Source of the DNA: an uncultured Oscillospiraceae bacterium
GTDB lineage: Bacteria > Bacillota > Clostridia > Oscillospirales > Oscillospiraceae
Assembly: GCA_934597255.1 (NCBI GenBank)
Contig: CAKTQV010000002.1
Coordinates: 124,001 to 188,000, forward strand
Length of the DNA stretch: 64,000 nucleotides
Reading direction: 5' to 3'
The notes beneath the pieces were generated by a model. The model saw only the letters and a program-made list of their open reading frames with translations. It did no database searches and was not told the DNA's origin. Shown one piece after another: positions 49,043 through 57,382 of the stretch (position 1 is the first letter of the stretch; each line of letters begins with the position of its first letter). Made by a program: the position numbers and the translations under genes.

Positions 49043-49664
49043 TGTCCTGGGCGTTTCGCCGCAGGCAAGCGACGACGAAGTAAAAAAAGCCTACCGCGAT
49101 CTGGCGCGGAAATATCATCCCGACAACTACGTCAACAATCCGCTGGCGGATCTGGCGCAGGAGAAGATGAAGGAGATCAACGAGGCCTACGACACGATAG
49201 AGAGGCAGCGGGAGACAGGCCGCACCTCTTACGGCGGCCAGAGCTATGGCGGCGCGCAGGGCGCCTATCAGAGCCAGAGCGGAGGCTATTCCGCATCGTC
49301 CGCCCAATACGCCCAGATCCGCAGCTATATTACAAGCGGCAATCTGGATCAGGCGCAGGCCATGCTCAACCGTATCCAGACGCATGACGCGGAGTGGAAC
49401 TACCTCATGGGAAGCATCTACTGGCGGCGCGGCTGGATGGACGAGGCCAGCCGCTATTTCCGCACAGCGGCCTCCATGCAGCCGGGCAACGCCGAGTATC
49501 GTGACGCGGTCAACGCCATGAACAACAGCGGTCAGGCCTATTACAATCCCAATTTTGCCGGCTCGCAGATGAGTCAGCAGGATATGTGCAACTGCTGTTC
49601 CTCGGCACTTCTGGCCGATTGCTGCTGCGAGGCCATGGGCGGCGATCTGATCCCGTGCTGCTGA
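49026..49664 (+). CDS. J-domain protein with cysteine-rich C-terminus
   Basis: A 212-residue protein. Residues 1-65 are a DnaJ domain (NDPYNVLGVSPQASDDEVKK and the essential H-P-D in ARKYHPDNYV), followed by a Gly/Ser/Tyr/Gln-rich linker. A TPR-like segment (SGNLDQAQAMLNRI, GWMDEASRYFRTAASMQPGN) comes next. The C-terminus has eight cysteines in its last 25 residues (CNCC, DCCCEAMGG, PCC), which could bind a metal or anchor the protein. It should stimulate DnaK on specific clients. AGGAGAA precedes the ATG. This J-domain/DUF5685 pairing is clostridial. Confidence 0.9.
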   Translation: MNDPYNVLGVSPQASDDEVKKAYRDLARKYHPDNYVNNPLADLAQEKMKEINEAYDTIERQRETGRTSYGGQSYGGAQGAYQSQSGGYSASSAQYAQIRSYITSGNLDQAQAMLNRIQTHDAEWNYLMGSIYWRRGWMDEASRYFRTAASMQPGNAEYRDAVNAMNNSGQAYYNPNFAGSQMSQQDMCNCCSSALLADCCCEAMGGDLIPCC

Positions 49665-49665
49665 G

Positions 49666-50175
49666 ATGACGAAGGGAACGAAAAGACTGGCCCGGCTCGC
49701 CGTTCTGGCGGCGCTCGGCGTGGCGTTTCTTTTTCTCGGTTCGGCGCTTCCCTCGGCGCGTCTGGCCGTTTCGGCGCTGGCCGGCTTTTTTGCCGCAGCG
49801 GCGTTGATGATGTACGGATTTGGCTGGGCCGCCGGTGTATATGCGGTAACGGCGGCGCTCGCGCTTCTGATTCTGCCGGCCAAGCTGTGCGCGATCCTGT
49901 ATGCCGGTTTTTTCGGCCTGTATCCGCTTGTCAAGTCGTTTCTGGAATCCCATCTCCGGGCCCAGCCGCTTTGCTGGGCGGCAAAGCTTGGCGTATACAC
50001 GCTGGCATTTTTTGTCTGGTGGCTCGTCACGGCCGGCGTCGGGATGCCGGAAGGTCTTTTAAGCCGCTGGTACGTCCTGTGGCCGCTTGGCGCGGCCGCG
50101 TTCGCGGTGTATGACGTGTGCTTCAGCTTTCTCATAAAGCTTTATATACAAAGAATATCGGGGTACTTTCAATGA
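49666..50175 (+). CDS. Conserved polytopic membrane protein upstream of yicC
   Basis: A 169-residue protein with about five hydrophobic segments (LAVLAALGVAFLFLGSALPS, FFAAAALMMYGFGWAAGVYA, ALALLILPAKLCAILYAGFF and two more). It starts 2 bp after the J-domain gene and overlaps yicC by ATGA. The pattern resembles small substrate-binding S components or DUF2232-like proteins, but no family was recognised and no function is proposed. Confidence 0.72.
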   Translation: MTKGTKRLARLAVLAALGVAFLFLGSALPSARLAVSALAGFFAAAALMMYGFGWAAGVYAVTAALALLILPAKLCAILYAGFFGLYPLVKSFLESHLRAQPLCWAAKLGVYTLAFFVWWLVTAGVGMPEGLLSRWYVLWPLGAAAFAVYDVCFSFLIKLYIQRISGYFQ

Positions 50176-51050
50176 TCTACAGTATGACAGGCTACGGCGG
50201 GGCGAAGGGCGAGCTTGACTCGATCGCCGTCTCGGCCGAGCTGAAAAGCGTCAACAACCGCTTTCTGGACGTATCCGTCCGCCTTCCCAAAAGCTATCTT
50301 TTCGCGGAGGATGCCATCCGCAGCGCGGTCGCGGCCCGTGTGTCGCGCGGCAAGGTCGATGTATTCATAAGCGTTGATTCATCGGCTGCCGACACGGTCA
50401 CGATCAAGGTCAACCAGCCGCTGGCGGAAGCGTATGTGGCCGCCGTCCGGGGCCTTTCCGAACAGTTCGGTCTGCCCGACGATCTCGGCGCGCTCTCGCT
50501 GGCCCGCTTCCCGGAGGTCTTGTCCACAAACCGCGAGGACGCCGACCGCGACACGGTCACGCGGGCGATCCTGACGATGCTGGAGCAGGCGCTCGACGAC
50601 TACAACGCCATGCGCGCGCGGGAGGGCGAGAGGCTTTGTTCCGATCTGCTGGACAAGCTTGACCGCATCGAGCAGATGGTTGGGCAGATCGAGGAGCGCT
50701 CGCCGCAGACCGTCGCGGAATACCGGCAGAAGCTGACGGATAAAATGCAGGAGGTGCTTGCGTCCGCCGCCGTGGAGGAATCCCGCATTCTTCAGGAAGC
50801 CGCCATCTATGCCGACCGGGTCGCCGTGGACGAGGAAACCGTCCGTATGCGCAGCCATCTGGCTCAGTTCCGCCAGATGCTTTCCGACAGTTCGCCCATC
50901 GGACGGAAGCTGGATTTCCTTGTGCAGGAAATGAACCGCGAGGCAAACACGACCGGCTCAAAATGCGCCGACAGTCAGATCGCCAAGCTGGTCATTGATA
51001 TGAAAGCGGAGATCGAAAAAATACGCGAGCAGGTGCAGAATATTGAGTAG
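50172..51050 (+). CDS. yicC: YicC/YloC family endoribonuclease
   Basis: A 292-residue protein opening MIYSMTGYGGAKGELDSIAV and containing ELKSVNNRFLDVSVRLPKSY, both diagnostic of YicC_N. The C-terminal DUF1732 part has RQMLSDSSPIGRKLDFLVQE and MNREANTTGSKCADSQIAKL. The family is now known as an endoribonuclease clipping structured RNA and sRNA. The order yicC-remA-gmk-rpoZ is conserved in Firmicutes. Start overlaps the preceding stop, and the remA TTG lies inside its 3' end. Confidence 0.96.
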   Translation: MIYSMTGYGGAKGELDSIAVSAELKSVNNRFLDVSVRLPKSYLFAEDAIRSAVAARVSRGKVDVFISVDSSAADTVTIKVNQPLAEAYVAAVRGLSEQFGLPDDLGALSLARFPEVLSTNREDADRDTVTRAILTMLEQALDDYNAMRAREGERLCSDLLDKLDRIEQMVGQIEERSPQTVAEYRQKLTDKMQEVLASAAVEESRILQEAAIYADRVAVDEETVRMRSHLAQFRQMLSDSSPIGRKLDFLVQEMNREANTTGSKCADSQIAKLVIDMKAEIEKIREQVQNIE

Positions 51051-51306
51051 TCTTATCAACATCGGCTTCGGCAATTATGTTTCGCTTGAGCATATCGTAG
51101 CCATTGTGGACCCGGAATCGAACCCCATCAAGCGTGTTGTGAGCCAGAGCCGCGAAAACGGACGCCTTGTCGACGCCACCTACGGACGCAAGACGCGCGC
51201 CGTCATTGTGGCGGACAGCGGCCACGTCATTCTCTGTCCGCTGCTGCCGGATACGCTAAGCCAGCGTATCGCCGGAAAGACGGGAGGCGACGGCAATGAG
51301 GGATAA
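51043..51306 (+). CDS. remA: RemA family (DUF370) DNA-binding regulator
   Basis: An 87-residue protein starting at TTG 51043, inside the yicC 3' end with AGGTG 9 bp upstream. INIGFGNYVSLEHIVAIVDP and DATYGRKTRAVIVADSGHVI are characteristic of RemA, which in Bacillus activates biofilm matrix and osmoprotection genes by binding DNA as a ring-like oligomer. Length and synteny (yicC before, gmk after) agree. Confidence 0.95.
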   Translation: MSSLINIGFGNYVSLEHIVAIVDPESNPIKRVVSQSRENGRLVDATYGRKTRAVIVADSGHVILCPLLPDTLSQRIAGKTGGDGNEG

Positions 51307-51907
51307 GGGGCTTCTGCTCGTGGTATCCGGGCCGTCCGGCGCCGGAAAAAGCACCGTGATCGGCAAGGTCATGCAGGACCGGGACGACGTGTGCTTCTCC
51401 ATCTCCGCCACGACCCGCGACCCGCGGCCGTACGAGGTGGACGGGCTGGACTATTACTTCATAACGCAGGAGAAATTCTGCGGTATGATCGAAAACGGCG
51501 AGTTCCTGGAGCACGCCGAATACGTCGGCAACCGATACGGCACGCCGGCCGGACCGATCGACCGCGCCATATCCGAAGGCAAGTGCGTGGTGCTCGACAT
51601 CGAAGTGCAGGGAGCGGCCCAGGTCATGGCGCAGCGCACCGACTGCGTGAGCGTGTTTCTGTGTCCGCCGTCTCTTGCGGAGCTTGAACGCCGCCTTCGC
51701 GGCCGGGGCACCGACACGGAGGAACGGATACGGATGCGCCTGGAAACGGCCGAGCGGGAGTACAAGCTCGCTTCCCGCTACGACTATATCATCATCAACG
51801 ACGACGCCAATCAATCGGCGGCGCGGCTCGAGGCGATCATAACCGCTTATCGCTGCCGCTCCGAATTTCAAATCCAGTATATTTCAGAAGGAGGCAATGC
51901 CTTATGA
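51296..51907 (+). CDS. gmk: Guanylate kinase
   Basis: A 203-residue kinase converting GMP to GDP with ATP. The P-loop G12-PSGAGKST is at the N-terminus, ISATTRDPRPYEVDGLDYYF binds GMP, and FLEHAEYVGNRYGTPAGPID and VLDIEVQGAAQVM follow. AAGACGGGAGG precedes the ATG, which lies 11 bp inside remA. Overlaps rpoZ by 4 bp. Confidence 0.98.
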   Translation: MRDKGLLLVVSGPSGAGKSTVIGKVMQDRDDVCFSISATTRDPRPYEVDGLDYYFITQEKFCGMIENGEFLEHAEYVGNRYGTPAGPIDRAISEGKCVVLDIEVQGAAQVMAQRTDCVSVFLCPPSLAELERRLRGRGTDTEERIRMRLETAEREYKLASRYDYIIINDDANQSAARLEAIITAYRCRSEFQIQYISEGGNAL

Positions 51908-52173
51908 TGCTGTATCCCCCCGTAGCCGATCTCGTCAACAAGATCGGCAGCCGTTATCTGCTCGTCAACCTTGTTGCCAAGCGCGCCCGTAAAATCGCGG
52001 CGGAAGCCGAAAACGAGGGCGAACCGCTGACCAAAAAGCCGGTTTCGAGCGCCATCGACGAGGTTTACACCGGGAAACTGAGTGTGAACAACGAGGTCCC
52101 TCTGCACCGGGATGAGGAAGAGGAATCGGAGGAGGACAAGTCCGAGGACGCGGACGATATCGTCATCGAATAA
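51904..52173 (+). CDS. rpoZ: DNA-directed RNA polymerase omega subunit
   Basis: An 89-residue omega subunit that aids assembly of RNA polymerase around beta-prime. YPPVADLVNKIGSRYLLVNL and VAKRARKIAAEAENEGE are the conserved helices, and the acidic C-terminal tail (EEEESEEDKSEDADD) is common in clostridial versions. AAGGAGG is 9 bp before the first of two adjacent ATG codons. A hairpin overlapping its stop ends the operon. Confidence 0.96.
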   Translation: MMLYPPVADLVNKIGSRYLLVNLVAKRARKIAAEAENEGEPLTKKPVSSAIDEVYTGKLSVNNEVPLHRDEEEESEEDKSEDADDIVIE

Positions 52174-52195
52174 AGGCGGGACTATCCCGCCTTTT
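52172..52195 (+). terminator. Terminator after rpoZ
   Basis: 10-bp stem AAAGGCGGGA / TCCCGCCTTT, 3-base loop, four T residues. It separates the yicC-rpoZ block from priA, where coaBC stands in many Firmicutes. Confidence 0.72.
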
Positions 52196-52226
52196 CCTTA
52201 CAGGCCTGTGAACAGGCGCACACGCT

Positions 52227-54680
52227 ATGGAAAACGACACGATCGCACGCGTCGCCGTTTCGGGCGTCAGCTACTGGTTTGACCGTCCGTACAGCTACGC
52301 AGTGCCCGAACAATTCAAATCGCAGCTTTTTCCGGGGATGCGCGTCGCCGTTCCTTTTGGCGGCAGCCGTCCGCGGGAGGGCGTCGTGCTCGCGCTTGCG
52401 CCGGGCGACGGACAGGCGCTGAAAAAAGTGCTGGCTCTGCTGGATGAAGCGCCGATCTTAACGGATGAGCAGCTTCGGCTGGCTCTGTGGATGCGCGAGC
52501 GCTTTTTCTGCACGGTCTCCGATGCGGTCCGCGCTATTCTGCCCGCCGGCCTGTGGTATAAGGTCAGCGCAATGTATACGCCCGCTCCGGGCTTCGACCG
52601 GGAGCGCGCCTATAATGCCGCCGGAAAATCCAAGCTGGAAAAGCTAGCTCTCGACGCCGTTTTCGCCCACGACGGACCGTGTCCGCTGGCGGATATTGAA
52701 GCGGCTTTCGGCGCAAAGAACGCGGGCGCTGCGCTTGCCAGTCTTGTGAAGAAGGGCGTTTTGCTGGTCGGCAGCAGCCAAAGCCGGCGCACGGGCGATC
52801 GAACCGTTCTGAAGGCTTCGCTGGCCGTCGGAAAGGATGAGGCCATGGCCGCCATCGAGGCAAATCGCCGCGCCGTCCGCCAGACAGCCGTTCTGCGCGT
52901 TTTGTGCGAGCTGGATAAGGTCTCGGTCGCCGATCTGTGCTACTTTACCGGCTCCGGCCGCGACAGTATTCAGCGCCTTTGCGCGAAGGGGCTGATCCGA
53001 CTCACGGAGGAGGAGCTGCTTCGCCGCCCGCAGTACGAAGCGGGGGAGGCCGCGCCGCTCCCGGTGCTCAATTCCCGGCAGTCCGAAGCGCTGGAGGGGC
53101 TGTGGGAGCTGACGCGGCAGAACGAGGCAAAGGCCGCGCTTTTGTTCGGCGTCACAGGCTCCGGGAAAACGACCGTGTATATCCACCTGATCGACCGCGT
53201 CCTGCGGGAAGGAAAGTCCGCGATCCTTCTCGTGCCGGAGATCGCGCTCACGCCGCAGATGCTCAAGACCTTCTCGTCCCATTTCGGCGACGATATCGCC
53301 GTTTTGCACTCGGCGCTGTCCATGGGCGAGCGCTATGACGAATGGAAGCGCATCCGAAGCGGGGCCGCCCGCCTTGTCATCGGCACGCGCAGCGCTGTGT
53401 TCGCGCCCGTTCAGAGCCTTGGCTGCATCATCATCGACGAGGAGCAGGAGGATACCTACAAATCGGAAAACGCCGCCCGCTATCACGCGCGGGACGTGGC
53501 CAAGTTCCTGTGCGCGCGGGCAAAAGCGCTGCTTCTTCTCGGAAGCGCAACGCCGGACATCAGCTCCATGTACAGCGCGGAAACGGGTCGCTACCGCCTG
53601 TTCCGTCTGCCGGAGCGCTACAATGCCATGCGGCTTCCGTCGGTTCGTATCGTGGATATGAAAAGGGAGCTTCGCAGCGGGAACGGGGGCGTTATTTCCT
53701 CCGTGCTGCGCTGGGCGCTTCAGGAGAATATCGACCGCGGCGAGCAGTCGATCCTGTTTCTCAACCGCCGCGGCGCCAACAAGCTTGTAACCTGCGTCGA
53801 ATGCGGCTTCACCTACAGCTGCCCGAACTGTTCGCGCGCGCTGACTTACCACAGCGTCGGCAATCGCCTTCTCTGCCACTGCTGCGGCCATTCCCAGCGG
53901 CCGGACGCGGTCTGTCCCGCCTGCGGCGGAAAGCTGAGCTACGTCGGGGCCGGAACGCAGAAGGTCGTGGAGGAGCTGAACCAGCTTTTCCCCGGCGTCG
54001 ATATCCTCCGCATGGATACCGATTCCGTTTCGCCCGCGGCGGGGCACGGAACGTTTCTGGAGAAATTCCGAAGTCAGCGCATTCCGATCATGGTCGGCAC
54101 GCAGATGGTCACAAAGGGACTGAATTTTGAGAACGTCACGCTCGTCGGCGTCCTCTCCGCCGATCAAAGCCTCTATTCCGGGAGCTACCGGGCCTCGGAG
54201 CGAAGCTTTTCCCTTATCACACAGGTCATCGGGCGCTCCGGCCGCTTCGAAAAGCCGGGCCGCGCCGTGATCCAGACCTTCACGCCGGAAAATCAGGTCA
54301 TACGGCTTGCAGCCGCGCAGGACTATGAAGGCTTTTACCGCGCGGAGCTGTCCGTCCGGAAGCTTACCGGCTCGCCGCCTTTCGGAGAACTGTTTGTCCT
54401 GACGGCGAGCGGTGAGGATGAGGCGGCCGTGCTGCGCTGCTGCGCCGATATCCGCCTTCTCCTTGTGCGGGAGACGGCGGAACTGGAGGGAATAAAGGTG
54501 CTCGGCCCGGCGCCGCTGCCGGTGGCGCGGCTCAATCGCACCTGGCGCTACCGTGTCACAGTGACGAGCCGCCAGAGCGCGGCGGTCCGGCGCATCGTTT
54601 CGGCTGTGCTGCTGGCCTGCAACAACGATAAAAAATACAGGGGCGTGTCGGTTTATGCCGATTTTGATCCCCTTGATTGA
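52227..54680 (+). CDS. priA: Primosomal protein N' (PriA helicase)
   Basis: An 817-residue replication-restart helicase. The N-terminal 3'-DNA-binding domain has YAVPEQFKSQLFPGMRVAVP, Walker A GVTGSGKTT is near residue 308 and DEEQ near 405. A zinc region of eight cysteines lies near 522-570 (CVECGFTYSCPNC, CHCCG, CPAC) inside the helicase core, as in all PriA, and VIGRSGRFEKPGRAVIQT is near the C-terminus. It recognises abandoned forks and reloads DnaB. It begins the priA-def-fmt-rsmB-rlmN-prpC-prkC-rsgA run. Confidence 0.98.
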   Translation: MENDTIARVAVSGVSYWFDRPYSYAVPEQFKSQLFPGMRVAVPFGGSRPREGVVLALAPGDGQALKKVLALLDEAPILTDEQLRLALWMRERFFCTVSDAVRAILPAGLWYKVSAMYTPAPGFDRERAYNAAGKSKLEKLALDAVFAHDGPCPLADIEAAFGAKNAGAALASLVKKGVLLVGSSQSRRTGDRTVLKASLAVGKDEAMAAIEANRRAVRQTAVLRVLCELDKVSVADLCYFTGSGRDSIQRLCAKGLIRLTEEELLRRPQYEAGEAAPLPVLNSRQSEALEGLWELTRQNEAKAALLFGVTGSGKTTVYIHLIDRVLREGKSAILLVPEIALTPQMLKTFSSHFGDDIAVLHSALSMGERYDEWKRIRSGAARLVIGTRSAVFAPVQSLGCIIIDEEQEDTYKSENAARYHARDVAKFLCARAKALLLLGSATPDISSMYSAETGRYRLFRLPERYNAMRLPSVRIVDMKRELRSGNGGVISSVLRWALQENIDRGEQSILFLNRRGANKLVTCVECGFTYSCPNCSRALTYHSVGNRLLCHCCGHSQRPDAVCPACGGKLSYVGAGTQKVVEELNQLFPGVDILRMDTDSVSPAAGHGTFLEKFRSQRIPIMVGTQMVTKGLNFENVTLVGVLSADQSLYSGSYRASERSFSLITQVIGRSGRFEKPGRAVIQTFTPENQVIRLAAAQDYEGFYRAELSVRKLTGSPPFGELFVLTASGEDEAAVLRCCADIRLLLVRETAELEGIKVLGPAPLPVARLNRTWRYRVTVTSRQSAAVRRIVSAVLLACNNDKKYRGVSVYADFDPLD

Positions 54681-54691
54681 ATGGAGATAGC

Positions 54692-55219
54692 ATGGGTCTT
54701 AGAACAATACTGGAAAAGGGCGACGAAACGCTTCGGAAGCATTGCCGCCCCGTAACGCGTTTCGATCAGAAGCTGCGCGACCTTCTGGACGACATGGCGG
54801 AGACGATGTGCGCCTCCAACGGCGTCGGGCTGGCCGCTCCCCAGGTCGGCATCCTGCGCCGGGCCGTCGTAGTCCTGGAAACCAATGTGGACGAAGAGGA
54901 CGACGAGTATATCATCGAACTGGTCAACCCGGAGATCGTTGAGCAGGAGGGCGAGCAGGACGGGCCGGAGGGCTGTCTGTCCGTGCCGGGCGTATACGGT
55001 ATGGTGAAGCGCCCGGAATATGTCAAGATCCGCGCGCAGGATCGGGACGGGAATTTCTTCGAGGTCGAGGGCTTCGGCCTTACGGCGCGCGCGTTCTGCC
55101 ATGAACTGGCCCATCTGGAAGGGCAGCTTTTCACGGACATCACAACGCACATTCTCTCCAAGGAGGAGATGGACGCCTATTACGACGAGCAGGATGAGGA
55201 CGCGGAGGCTGGGAAATGA
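54692..55219 (+). CDS. def: Peptide deformylase
   Basis: A 175-residue metalloprotease removing the N-formyl group from nascent proteins. Motif 1 GVGLAAPQVG is near residue 46, motif 2 EGCLSVPG with the metal cysteine near 92, and motif 3 CHELAHLEGQLF with H-E-x-x-H near 135; the usual HE-x-DH is HE-LAH here. ATG 54692 has GGAGA upstream and matches the family N-terminus MGLRTILEKGDETLRK. Overlaps fmt by 4 bp. Confidence 0.97.
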   Translation: MGLRTILEKGDETLRKHCRPVTRFDQKLRDLLDDMAETMCASNGVGLAAPQVGILRRAVVVLETNVDEEDDEYIIELVNPEIVEQEGEQDGPEGCLSVPGVYGMVKRPEYVKIRAQDRDGNFFEVEGFGLTARAFCHELAHLEGQLFTDITTHILSKEEMDAYYDEQDEDAEAGK

Positions 55220-56133
55220 GGATCGTTTTTATGGGCACGCCGGATTTTGCGGCCGTTTGCCTCGGTGCGCTTCTGGACGAGGGTTATGAGGTCGCCGGCA
55301 CGTTCACGCAGCCGGACAAGCCCAAGGGACGCGGCCACAAGCTGGCGGCCTGCCCTGTAAAAGAGCTTGCCGCGGCGCACGGCATCCCCGTATACCAGCC
55401 GGTCAAGCTGCGCGACGGAACGGCGCTGTCCATTCTGAAGGAGCTGAACCCTGATCTGATCGTCGTGGTCGCCTATGGGCGCATACTGCCGGACGATATT
55501 CTGGCGCTTCCGCGCCTCGGCTGCATCAACATTCACGGCTCCGTTCTGCCGAAATACCGCGGCAGCGCTCCGATCCAGTGGTCGGTCATCAACGGCGACG
55601 AGACGGCCGGCGTGACAAGCATGTATATGGCCTCGGAGATGGACGCCGGCGACATCATCTTCACGGAAGAAACGCCTGTCGGCGAGAAGGAGACCAGCAG
55701 CGCGCTTTTTGCAAGGCTGGCCCCCATGGGCGCGGCGCTGCTGATCCGCACGCTGCGCGCCGTTGAGGCTGGCACGGCCCCGCGCATGCCGCAGGATGAA
55801 AGCCGCGTCAGCTATGCCCCCATGCTTTCCAAAGAGCTTTCGCCCATCGACTGGAACCGCGAGCCGCGCGCGATCCTCAAGCAGATATACGGCCTGCAGG
55901 ACTGGCCGTGCGCGACGGCCGTTCTGAACGGCACGGAATTCAAAATATACGACGCCGACGTTACCGGACACACGACGGACAAAGCGCCGGGCGCGCTTGT
56001 CAGCGCCGGAAAGCAGGGGATCGAGATCGCCTGCGCCGGCGGAAAGACGCTTCTGCTCCGGGAAATTCAGGCGTCCGGCGGAAAACGGATGAGCGCGGCA
56101 GCCTATCTGCTCGGCCATCCGATGGAGGTCTGA
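55216..56133 (+). CDS. fmt: Methionyl-tRNA formyltransferase
   Basis: A 305-residue enzyme formylating initiator Met-tRNA from 10-formyl-THF. MRIVFMGTPDFAAVCLGALL starts it. NIHGSVLPKYRGSAPIQWSV contains the catalytic Asn/His region, GVTSMYMASEMDAGDIIF follows, and the C-terminal OB domain has EFKIYDADVTGH and GIEIACAGGKTLLLREIQ. Translational coupling with def and rsmB forms the usual initiation-maturation operon. Confidence 0.98.
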   Translation: MRIVFMGTPDFAAVCLGALLDEGYEVAGTFTQPDKPKGRGHKLAACPVKELAAAHGIPVYQPVKLRDGTALSILKELNPDLIVVVAYGRILPDDILALPRLGCINIHGSVLPKYRGSAPIQWSVINGDETAGVTSMYMASEMDAGDIIFTEETPVGEKETSSALFARLAPMGAALLIRTLRAVEAGTAPRMPQDESRVSYAPMLSKELSPIDWNREPRAILKQIYGLQDWPCATAVLNGTEFKIYDADVTGHTTDKAPGALVSAGKQGIEIACAGGKTLLLREIQASGGKRMSAAAYLLGHPMEV

Positions 56134-56134
56134 C

Positions 56135-57382
56135 ATGCCGCGGAAAACCGCCCTTGAAGCGCTGGAGCGCTGCCGGCGCGGCGGCGCATGGAGCAGCCAG
56201 ACGCTTTCGACGCTGCTGGAGCGCCGGGCGCTGGACAGCCGCGACGCGGCCTTTTGCTCGCGTTTGTTTCTCGGCACGCTTCAGAATCTATATTACCTTG
56301 ACTTCTGCATAGACCGCTGCGCAAGGGGAAAGCTCGAGCCAAAGCTGCGCGACATCCTGCGTCTCGGCGCCTACCAGCTTCTGTTCATGGACCGTGTTCC
56401 GGCCGTGGCCGCGGTAAACGAATCGGTCAAGCTGTGCAAGGCCTGCGGCTACACGCGTGCAGCCGGGCTTGTAAACGCGGTTTTGCGCCGCCTCTCGTCG
56501 GAAGGCGCTCCCGAAATTCCCGGAGAAGGGAGCGCATCGTATCTGTCCATCCGCTGGAGCCATCCGCTGCCGCTGGTCGAGGAGCTGATCTCCCTGCGCG
56601 GCTACGAAGGGGCCGCCGCCGTTCTCGCGCTGGACAACGAAGCGGCGCCGACATACATTCAGACAAACTATCTCCGCACAACGCCCGAAGCACTGGCAGA
56701 GCGCCTGGGCGCGGAGCCCTTTGCCGGCGTGCCCGGCTGTCTGGTTTTCCCCGGTGGTGCCGTCGCCGGACGGGCCGCGTTTCAGGACGGACTGTTTTAT
56801 GTGCAGGACCCCGCCGCCCGCGCGGCCGTGTACATGGCAGGCGTGAAGCCCGGCATGCGTATTCTGGACGCCTGCGCCGCTCCCGGCGGCAAAAGCTTTG
56901 CCGCCGCCATGGATATGCGGGGTGAGGGGGAGATCGTCTCCTGCGACATAAGCGGCGCCAAGCTTGCGCTGGTAGCGGACGGCGCGGAACGCATGGGACT
57001 GTCCTGCATCGACTGCCGTGTCCGCGATGCGCGGGAGATCGACGAGGGCCTTTTCGATCTGGTGATCGCCGACGTGCCGTGCAGCGGTCTTGGCGTGATC
57101 CGGAAAAAGCCGGAGATCCGCTACCGCGACGCGGCGGAGACCGCCGGTCTCCCGGCGCTGCAGGGTGAAATACTGCGCCATCTGTCCGGTTCCGTCGCGC
57201 CGGGCGGCAGCATCTGCTACTGCACCTGCACGTGGCGGGAGGCCGAAAACAGCGCGGTAACACATGCTTTTTTAGCCGAAAACAAAGACTTTGAAATGGA
57301 ACAGGAAAGGACGTTCTGGCCCGATCTGGACGGAACGGACGGTTTTTATTCATGCCGGATGCGCAGGAAAAGCGGGATATAA
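56135..57382 (+). CDS. rsmB: 16S rRNA (cytosine-967-C5)-methyltransferase
   Basis: A 415-residue enzyme with an N-terminal NusB-like RNA-binding domain (PRKTALEALERCRRGGAWSS, DILRLGAYQLLFMDRVPAVA) and a Rossmann methyltransferase domain. ILDACAAPGGKSFAAAMDM near residue 247 binds SAM, IADVPCSGLGVIRKKPEI holds one active cysteine, and SICYCTCTWREAEN the catalytic one. It starts 1 bp after fmt and overlaps rlmN by 31 bp. Confidence 0.96.
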   Translation: MPRKTALEALERCRRGGAWSSQTLSTLLERRALDSRDAAFCSRLFLGTLQNLYYLDFCIDRCARGKLEPKLRDILRLGAYQLLFMDRVPAVAAVNESVKLCKACGYTRAAGLVNAVLRRLSSEGAPEIPGEGSASYLSIRWSHPLPLVEELISLRGYEGAAAVLALDNEAAPTYIQTNYLRTTPEALAERLGAEPFAGVPGCLVFPGGAVAGRAAFQDGLFYVQDPAARAAVYMAGVKPGMRILDACAAPGGKSFAAAMDMRGEGEIVSCDISGAKLALVADGAERMGLSCIDCRVRDAREIDEGLFDLVIADVPCSGLGVIRKKPEIRYRDAAETAGLPALQGEILRHLSGSVAPGGSICYCTCTWREAENSAVTHAFLAENKDFEMEQERTFWPDLDGTDGFYSCRMRRKSGI

